A DNA stretch of 64,000 bases from Geosiphon pyriformis (lineage: Eukaryota > Glomeromycota > Glomeromycetes > Archaeosporales > Geosiphonaceae), in NCBI GenBank assembly GCA_016748015.1, contig JAAOMT010000222.1:164626-228625 (forward strand), written 5' to 3'. Below, piece after piece: positions 57,616 through 64,000 of the stretch. The stretch's first letter is position 1. Each line of letters opens with the position of its first letter. Made by a program: the position numbers and the translations under genes. The notes under the pieces are model-generated. The model made no database searches and had not been told where the DNA came from. It worked only from the letters and a program-made list of their open reading frames with translations.

Positions 57616-59729
57616 ATGACTACGACCAAAGCAAAGAGTAAAAAAGCTGTGCTTGATATCTGTTCTAAGATATCTAATGAAATTTCAACCAGAAAAGCTC
57701 TTTCTGTTGTAGAAGCAACTAGGCAAAACGTTTTAGAAGCCTTCTCTTTACCCAGTAATTGTGATAAGCTGCCTTTGGTAGCCACTGAAACAATTTCCTC
57801 ATCTTTGGCTGGTTTCTCATCAGTTAAAGTTCCCTCAAAGAAACACAATTGGGTTAGTCCCAGTGTTGTCTCCATCCCAACTAAGAGCCCAAAAGTTTTT
57901 AATAATAGACCAGTAAATAAGCTGGTTTTTTTTTCTATAGATTCAACTTCTGGTGCTGTTAGTACTATCTTTTCAAAAAAATGGTCAAAAAGACCAAAGG
58001 TTCAGAAAAATGGGGGCAATTTCTTGTCTCTGCTATTGTTACACCGAATATCTTTGTGGTTTCTAATGAGATCTTAGATGAAATTTCTATAATATTATTC
58101 AGCACATCATCTAAGATAGGCTTAGATCAACTGCTGGCTGTGTTACCAAATATGGTGTCTTCCAATAGATTATCACCAGTTTTAGAAGCAAAACAATTTT
58201 TTCTTGTTAGGTCACCTGTTTTTGAGAACTGGGCTGACCAAATGGAAACTGAATTATCTTCTCCTCTAGTTTCTAGTGCTACTTCTAGTGATGCTTGGGA
58301 AACTATTACTAGTTGTCAAAAGTTTGCTGGGTGGATGGCCTCTACTTTAGTGCTTGGTGCTATTTTTAAGGTCAAATTGGCTTATGTTAAGACTGTTTTT
58401 CAGTCAGTACATGGTTTTTTGGATGCAAAGTCAGTATCAAAAAACAATGTGAAGCTGTTTTGTATAGAGTTTGCTTCTCAAGTGTCTCTGGAAGCTGCAT
58501 TTTTAGTTGAGCTTACAAGCTTTGTACATTTGGTCACTCTCAAAATTGCCAAGTCTTTGGTGGTTTCTGAGTCTGGTTCCTCTTCTGCTGCTGTTGCACT
58601 GTATGATGTGCTCTTGGGTGTGTCTGTTGCTGACATTAAGATGGCTTTCAGTGTGTTTAGTAGTGTCACTTGTGTTGTGCTGAAGCCTGTTGGCATTTGG
58701 CAGTATGTGGTGGCTTATTTTGAGAAGTTAGACTGTACTGTATCTGCTTTAAATCATTGATCAATCTTGGTGAACAAGAATAGTGTTAGAATCCTCTCTC
58801 TGGTGAATTAAAATAAGACTATTTTGTCTTATAATAAGTTTAAGGCCAAGTTGGTTAATCTTCCTTCTGAATGCACAGCTTTTGAGATTAGTAATATGAT
58901 TTTTTAAGTTGGTAATCAGACTTGTTTTATCTCTCATTCTCTTGAGTCTGGTTATTGTTCCCGGTTTGCTCTAATTATATTTGGTTCTTAAGCTAATTTA
59001 GACTCTGCTATTGTCAAAACTGGTACACTGAAAAAATGCCATATTTGGTGAGAAACTCCTAATTGTTGGTGTTGTTTCAAGTGTCAAGAGCTGGACCATC
59101 TGGCTGCAAACTGTAAAGTTTCTCTGTCTTTCTCTTCCAAGTTTTTCAAGGTGTTTATGCCACACTTTATTGGTCCTAAGTCTTATGCTAAGGCTTCTGT
59201 TCCCTTAAGCTCCTCTGGATTTCCATCTCTGTTACCTCTTGTTTCTTTTTCAGTTATTGTTGGTGATCTTTTAGTGCTGTTTCATCTGTCTTCTTTGGAA
59301 TCTGATTTAACTAAGCTTTCTGTTTTAGTTGAGTCTATTGGCTCTTTGGTTACAACTTTTGAACAGTTTATTAATGGTGATTTGGTTTTAAGTAGTGCTT
59401 TTGGTCTTAGAATCAATGAGGTTTTGGTGCATATAAGTTCCTTTAATAGGACTATTGGTAAGTTGGAAAGGGAAGTGGTTTCTTTGAAAAAGGAATGTTG
59501 CATAGAAGACATTAATATGTCTGGTGATTCAGAGCTTCTGCCTGTTATGGGTAATGAGGTGTTTTCCAACTTAATGTTCCTTTGGGAACATGAATCTGTT
59601 GATGTTAAAACTGATTCTTTTAAAACTGCCAAGTGGCTAGTTGGTTTGGTTTCTTGCAGTGCAACTTTGTTTTCCATTATTCAAAAAATGTCATCTTTGG
59701 GTAAGTTTTCTTCTGTAGCATCAGTATAG
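57616..59729 (+). pseudogene. Element G ORF1-like protein with CCHC knuckle
   Basis: ATG at 57616; a Lys-rich N-terminus (MTTTKAKSKKAVLD). A frameshift at the A-run near 57975-57982 moves the reading to the frame of 57981-58760. After stops at 58758, 58810 and about 58906 and others it continues to 59729. Blocks: VKLAYVKTVFQSVHGFLDAKSVS, parallel to the NGFGG region of LINE ORF1; RRM-like ALYDVLLGVSVADIKMAFSVF and VVLKPVGIWQYVVAYFEKL; a perfect knuckle CFKCQELDHLAANC (about 59075-59116); then Leu/Val-rich heptads (LSSLESDLTKLSVLVESIG, IGKLEREVVSLKKE) suggesting a coiled coil. About 700 codons. Homologous in plan but strongly diverged from LINE A-D ORF1. Confidence 0.82.
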
Positions 59730-59853
59730 TGTGTTTTTAACTGATTTGAGTGACTGATTATGTGTAGAAAACACAAATTTAGATCAATTCTTTGATATAT
59801 TGTTTTAGGTAGCTTTTGGGCTTCACTTGTTAAACTTTAATAAAAAAAAAAAA
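59730..59853 (+). other. Element G 3' region homologous to LINE 3' ends
   Basis: Directly after the TAG: TGTGTTTTTAACTGATTTGA, GTGACTGATTATGTGTAGAAA, TTTAGATCAATT, TTTGATATATTG, TTAGGTAGC and CTTCACTTGTTAAA, followed by the A-tract. Each piece has a counterpart in LINE B or D in the same order, lacking only the TGCATGATTCA segment. Confidence 0.82.
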
Positions 59854-59861
59854 AAACTTCT

Positions 59862-61722
59862 TTTTTAGTGTATTAAAAGCTTTTTGTTATTGTTTAATCT
59901 ATTTATATTTTGTGTTTTTTATTTAGAATTAGTAAAATGATTAAGCCAGTTTAGAAAAGTTGTGAATAAAATAACAGTAATATTTAGCAAATTTCAAAAA
60001 AATTTTTAGTTCTATAAGATTTATTGGTATTAAAAAGTTTTTAACTTTTTTAATTTTGTTTGAATTTGTTTTAATGCTATTTTTATTAATAATATGTTTT
60101 AAAAACTTAAGCTCTGACTTTTCAAAAAAGTATTTAATAATATTTAACTTTAATTCAGCTTTTTTTAATCTTTTAAATATTTGTTAAAGATGATGAAAAT
60201 GATTATTAAATGTTTTGAACAATATATTTGTGTTATTTAAGTATATAATTACTAATTTTTATATTATTTTTATATAAATAATTTTTATTAATTATTGAAA
60301 AGTAATTGGTGTTTTAGTTAAATTAAAAGACATAATATTGAATTTGAAGTTTTTTTTTCTTATAGTAAATACTGTCTTTTCTTTGTTAATTAAATTTATG
60401 ACTATTTATTAATAACTACTATCTAAATTCAATATTAAAAACTATTTTTTTTTGCCAAAAGCATTAAACAATTCTTAAATACATAAATTAAATAACTGTT
60501 ATTCTAAATAATACTGTTATGTTTTTTGTAGTTTACACAAAAATAGATTTTTTTATTTTTTTTTTAACAAATATTATTAGTAATTATTATAAATTTATAA
60601 ATAATTAAATTAAACTATTATTTAATATTTAGTTAATTTTTTTATAAATAATTTTCAACTTTAATATTTAAGTATTTAATAATTATTCTAATTAATAATT
60701 ATATTAAATTTTCTATTATGTTGTAAATTAAAATTTTAATATGTTTGTATTTTTTAACTAGTAAATACAAATTGGTAATGTCAATTTTTTCAAATTTGCA
60801 AATAGTTAGTTCTACTTCAAAAACTTGAAATTAATTCTTAATTTTTCTGGTTATTTCTACTATATATTAGTTATATAATAAAAATAATTTCTTTTTGGTT
60901 GATTATTTTTTTTATCATATCTATTAGTATATTATTTTTTCTGATTGATTTAAACTTATTGATTTTTTTGCTATTATTTTCAATTTTTTTTTGTTTTTAT
61001 TAATATTAACTAAACTATTTTAACCAAAAATAAGAATATTGTTTATGTTATTTTTTTATTAAGTTTAATAGTATATGCTTTTTCTGATTTATTTTGTAGT
61101 ATTATAATAATGTTTTTTATATAGTCTGTGTTAATTATTATTTTTCTTACACTAATTCTCTTTTTTATCAAACTAGATTTAAAAGCTAATTAAATTATAA
61201 TTGTTGTTAAGATTTTTAATACTACTTTTAAATCTATACAAATATATAAATTGGATTCCAACATAATAGTATTTTTTTCTGAATATTTTAGATTAAATTC
61301 TGTATTAATATTATGTATATGTTCTAATATAATACTTTTATTATTATTATTAAACCATTAAAATTTTTATTTTATTAAAAGATTTAAAAATGTAATGTAT
61401 TATTCTAAGTTTAAATCAAAATTAGAATTATTGTTGCTATTGTTATTATGAATAGTATTAAAATTAAATTAGGATTGATTTTTGATTTTAATTTTCATGT
61501 ATATTTGTTGATTAATTCTTTTTTTTTAAGAATTAAATAGATTATACAAAGTGGTAGATTGTAAACAATATCATATTTATTGCAATATTTAAAATAATAT
61601 AGAATTAAACAAATATTTACAAAGTTTTGTATTTAAGTATTTTAATTATTGTTTTTGTTTTTTTTAAATTAGTGTTAATATTTAATAGTATTTATAGAAT
61701 TGTTTAAAGTTATCTATAATAT
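59862..61722 (-). pseudogene. Gypsy relic 2, part 2 (RT to dUTPase and cysteine-rich region), highly decayed
   Basis: Continues the alignment to E on the minus strand: AAAAGCTTTTTGTTATTGTTTA at 59875 (E 34470), TTTAACTTTAATTCAGCTTTTTT at about 60143 (E 34740), CATAATATTGAATTTGAAGTTT at 60330 (E 34928). The dUTPase motif-1 region lies at about 61290-61345 as TTTAGATTAAATTCTGTATTAATAT (E 36222-36245), and the region beyond continues to about 61722. No frame remains open. It ends where the next LTR starts. Confidence 0.65.
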
Positions 61723-61792
61723 TGTTATGATTGAAACTTATATTTTTTATTAATTATCACATGTATTAGCCACTCTATTTTTAGAAAGTAAT

Positions 61793-61888
61793 CATTGACT
61801 TGATCAATAACCTGATTATTGACCTGATTAATAACCTGATCATTAATTTAATCATTGACCTAATTATTGACCTAGTTGTTGACCTGAT
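61793..61888. repeat. 12-bp tandem repeat array, eight units
   Basis: Eight consecutive units related to TATTGACCTGAT. Variation is mainly T/C and A/G; several units are exact at ten or more positions. The array ends about 20 bases upstream of a TATA box, so it may act as an upstream activating array in the LTR (inference). Confidence 0.85.
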
Positions 61889-61908
61889 TATTAATTACTT
61901 TTAATAGC

Positions 61909-61916
61909 TATATAAG
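61909..61916 (+). promoter_or_regulatory. TATA box of the third-family LTR
   Basis: TATATAAG just downstream of the 12-bp array; transcription would start shortly after, within the LTR. Confidence 0.5.
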
Positions 61917-62435
61917 CAATGAATCTTTTAGCTGTAGAAAAGCATGTTAGAAATAAAAAGAAATAAAATAAATAAAATAACAACTTTTATCTCAATTATT
62001 CTCTTATTGCTAATTTCCCTTTTCCTACCTTCAAGTATCCGAACTTCTTGAGATAAAAGATTACTTGTTGGTTATTTTTTATTCTTTTTCTGAAATGTTT
62101 AATTGTAGTATTTGAAGATTATTAAATAAAACGTAACTGAAAAGTACATCTGATATCTGATATTGAATTCTAAAAGTGCTAACATGAGGCATAAAATTAT
62201 AACAGGCATGATTATTTGTTAACAGTATAAACTATCCTTCTACTTTCAAATTCTCTGGTTATCTTTTAAAAAGTATAGTGACTGAGATATTTTATAAGAC
62301 TGATCTCACACATTGAATCCATACTTATTCAATTTGCTCTTTGAAGTTGAATTCTCTTTGATTTCTTTTATTACCCTACAATTTTGTTCTTCCTTGCTAT
62401 TCATTAGCTTGTTACTCCAACTTGTAACATAAAAG

Positions 62436-62447
62436 TGGTGCTCCCTG
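62436..62447 (+). other. Primer binding site of the third-family LTR element
   Basis: TGGTGCTCCCTG six bases after the LTR end. The first eight bases equal the sites of E and F, suggesting use of the same or a related tRNA. Confidence 0.6.
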
Positions 62448-62481
62448 TAAGGTTGTCAAAATCCACTTTGTTTTTTATTGT

Positions 62482-63165
62482 ATGGGTAATTATTTATATC
62501 TGCCACAACAATCAGAAAAACACTTTAAAGCATACAACAAAAATGATCTAGACTTTATTGAACTCAATCTTTTGCCCTCCTGCTTGATTTGCTTCCTTAT
62601 TGAAGAACAATCCAGCAAACAATTCCAAGACTTTTGAAACTGGTTTCTAAATGAGCATTCAGCTGAAACCTACACAGCCTATACAACTTATTACTTTGAT
62701 TAAGCTTATTTTGAAAACAACTTTAAAAAAAGAAACAACAGCATCAATTAGCTTTTATATTTCACAAACTTTGAACAACAGCCCCCTGATTTCGAATATC
62801 TGAATCATCAAATCTATACTTGGATTGCTGCTCATCAATTAACTGAAACTTTTCTTGAAACAGAAGAAAAAAGCTATCAAACTGCTCCTGTTTTTGATTT
62901 CTTTTTAAGTAAATTAAATTACTCTATTCAAACAGTAACTCCTGAACCAATGGCTAATGATTCTATACAACAGAATATTTTGATTGCTTTTCAAGACATA
63001 CAAACTGCTTTGGGAAAAAGAAACAACACTTTATTACTCTTGTTTAGAGGTAATACACAAGATCCAATTGAATGATTAGATGATTTTGAAAAAGCTGCCA
63101 CAGCCAACCAACATGATAATGAATATAAGTTCCAAATTGTTGGTGGCTATTGTTATGGGATGGTT
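62482..63165 (+). pseudogene. gag-like fragment of the third LTR family
   Basis: ATG at 62482 (MGNYLYLPQQSEKHF). The frame carries stops near 62636, 62701, 62749 and 63075, the last where a Trp is expected. LFRGNTQDPIE-stop-LDDFEKAATANQHDNEYKF (63042-63135) matches the start of the Retrotrans_gag capsid fold (FxGxxxDPxEWLxxFExAA). Homology is lost after IVGGYCYGM near 63165, so the element is truncated or interrupted there. A Ty3/gypsy origin is likely. Confidence 0.7.
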
Positions 63166-63499
63166 TTCTTGTTATATTTAATTGCTGATATCCTGCTTTA
63201 ATTGCAATCAGTCTTTCGTGAGTTCCTCAATTCTATTTGTGTGATAATGTCACTGTTACACTGAAGGCTTTCTTTTTTACTGTTGCGATGTAAGTTATTC
63301 TTTAATTCTTGATTGTTGTGTGTGTTTATGTACTCCTTCTCAGAGACTGAACTGAAATCTACCCACTGTCTGGGGTCTTCTCTGAGGCTATCCTTGCAAT
63401 TGCTTGATGTGTTTCTCTAATCTAAAAACACAGAATGTTAATAGTCTTTAGCACTTTTCTAATTCTCACAATAAAGCTTTTATCAATTAGTAACAACGT

Positions 63500-63524
63500 G
63501 AATAATCTTGATCAAGGATTATTC
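63500..63524. repeat. Inverted repeat
   Basis: Eight-base arms GAATAATC and GATTATTC around a TTGATCAA-G centre that is itself palindromic. Could be a terminal or regulatory hairpin; no function seen. Confidence 0.6.
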
Positions 63525-63824
63525 TTCCAAGGGTTTCAGTTAATGAATGATAGTTTCATTCAATAAATAATACAAATAAGTTTCTTAATACTTTGGATTG
63601 TGATAGTTCAGTTTTAAATATTTCTTTTTGATTTTTAAAGGTTTCTTGGGATATTTAATTTGAAAGTATGATTTAAAGTGGAGTTTGTTGGATAAAATTG
63701 GATCTATTGCTTGATAAGTTATGATTTTTATTACTTGATTCTTTTATTTCCCAATATTAAAACTACTGTATATATACATGTTTGTAGTTCTACGAGAAAA
63801 TACTTTCTTTTTGATATTTCAACC

Positions 63825-63910
63825 TGGTGTTTGCTGCTATCACCAGTTGGTGTTGGCTGCTATTGTAAACTGGTGCTTGCCACTATTGCGAGATGGTGTT
63901 TGCTACTATG
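63825..63910. repeat. 23-bp tandem repeat, about 3.7 units
   Basis: Units start with TGGTG at 63825, 63848, 63871 and 63894, exactly 23 bases apart, with the shared core TGGTGTTTGCTGCTAT. Not a multiple of three, so not a coding repeat. Confidence 0.85.
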
Positions 63911-64000
63911 TTAATCATTACCTTTCTAAGATTATTACTGTGCTATATTATGATTGAATAGTTTGTATTATTTTTATGATTTTTTTTGCTAAATTCTTAA

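Larger units (their letters stand above)
57583..59853 (+). mobile_element. Element G: ORF1-only non-LTR retroelement with a LINE-type 3' end
   Basis: 2.27 kb flanked by AAACTTCT at 57575-57582 and 59854-59861. Removing the element and one copy restores gypsy relic 2 at a length equal to the matching segment of E (39 bases between GAGCT and AAGCTT). It has a short pyrimidine-rich 5' leader, a single ORF1-like gene and then the same 3' region as the LINEs, ending in 14 A. There is no ORF2. It therefore looks like a non-autonomous element moved by LINE proteins; an internally deleted LINE of another subfamily is the alternative. Confidence 0.82.
61723..62429 (+). repeat. LTR of a third retrotransposon family (5' LTR)
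   Basis: Proposed borders TGTTATG (61723) and CTTGTAACA (62429). It contains a 12-bp tandem repeat array, a TATA box, and GC-richer R/U5 sequence, and is followed by a primer binding site and a gag-like frame. The right border is supported by the primer site; the left border is uncertain because the flank is decayed gypsy sequence. No partner LTR is in the window. Confidence 0.6.
63166..64000. other. Unassigned, less AT-rich sequence
   Basis: About 830 bases of more balanced composition with no domain I recognise. The longest frame (63711-63914, 67 codons) is largely a translation of a tandem repeat and is not called. It may be part of another mobile element that truncated the gag fragment, or unique DNA. 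Confidence 0.5.

Noticed and set aside
59282-59677. 131-codon minus-strand frame opposite element G ORF1
   Set aside because: It is antisense to a homologous, motif-bearing ORF1 and has no domain of its own. The same applies to the long antisense frames opposite LINE and gypsy genes (for example 11339-11842 and 20377-21008).
61793-61888. CRISPR array
   Set aside because: Units are contiguous 12-mers without spacers, in an LTR with a TATA box.
63711-63914. 67-codon protein gene
   Set aside because: Most of it is a translation of the 23-bp repeat, whose period is not a multiple of three; no homology seen.

Overview
The window looks like a gene-free, AT-rich piece of a fungal nuclear genome that consists almost entirely of nested retrotransposons. 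Element style (I/Tad-like LINEs with endonuclease, RT and RNase H, and Ty3/gypsy elements carrying a dUTPase), very low GC and heavy decay suggest an arbuscular mycorrhizal fungus (Glomeromycotina). That assignment is recognition plus inference, not a search result. I see no credible host gene, tRNA, rRNA or CRISPR array.

Layout. (1) 1-14.0 kb: an old plus-strand gypsy copy (dUTPase end, RT, RNase H, integrase, decayed 3' LTR). It is split by a decayed hAT DNA transposon (1430-4686, perfect 8-bp target duplication) and by minus-strand LINE A (6701-13513). (2) 14.4-28.2 kb: LINE B and LINE C, nearly full length, both plus strand. (3) 28.3-54.5 kb: LINE D, plus strand, split by two related gypsy elements: E (minus, 30776-40647, 969-bp LTRs) and F (plus, 42021-51863, 981-bp LTRs). 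Both insertions have 4-bp target duplications, and the LINE reading resumes exactly after each. (4) 54.5-61.7 kb: a very decayed minus-strand gypsy relic, split by element G (57583-59853), an ORF1-only LINE relative. (5) 61.7-64 kb: an LTR and gag fragment of a third LTR-element family, then unassigned sequence.

How the genes work. Each LINE has ORF1 (RNA-binding, RRM-like region plus CCHC knuckle) and ORF2 (about 1560 aa: endonuclease, RT, RNase H, CCHC finger, conserved C-terminal extension). In all four copies the two ORFs overlap by the four bases ATGA. Element G has its own ORF1 joined to the same 3' tail as the LINEs, so it was probably copied by LINE machinery acting in trans. Gypsy E and F read gag - protease - cysteine-rich region - dUTPase - RT - RNase H - integrase, followed by an extra ORF (about 220 aa) whose end runs into the 3' LTR.

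Most promising observations: the extra 3' ORF of the gypsy family, intact in F although all other F genes are broken; the dUTPase with its cysteine-rich neighbour; a -1 frame offset at the same A-tract inside RT in three gypsy copies; the ORF1-only element G; and a decay pattern in which stops fall almost only at Trp, Gln and Arg codons with no net frameshift across 4.7-kb ORF2s. That pattern points to C-to-T-biased mutation, which has also removed one catalytic Asp of RT in every LINE copy. No element in the window encodes a complete set of intact proteins.
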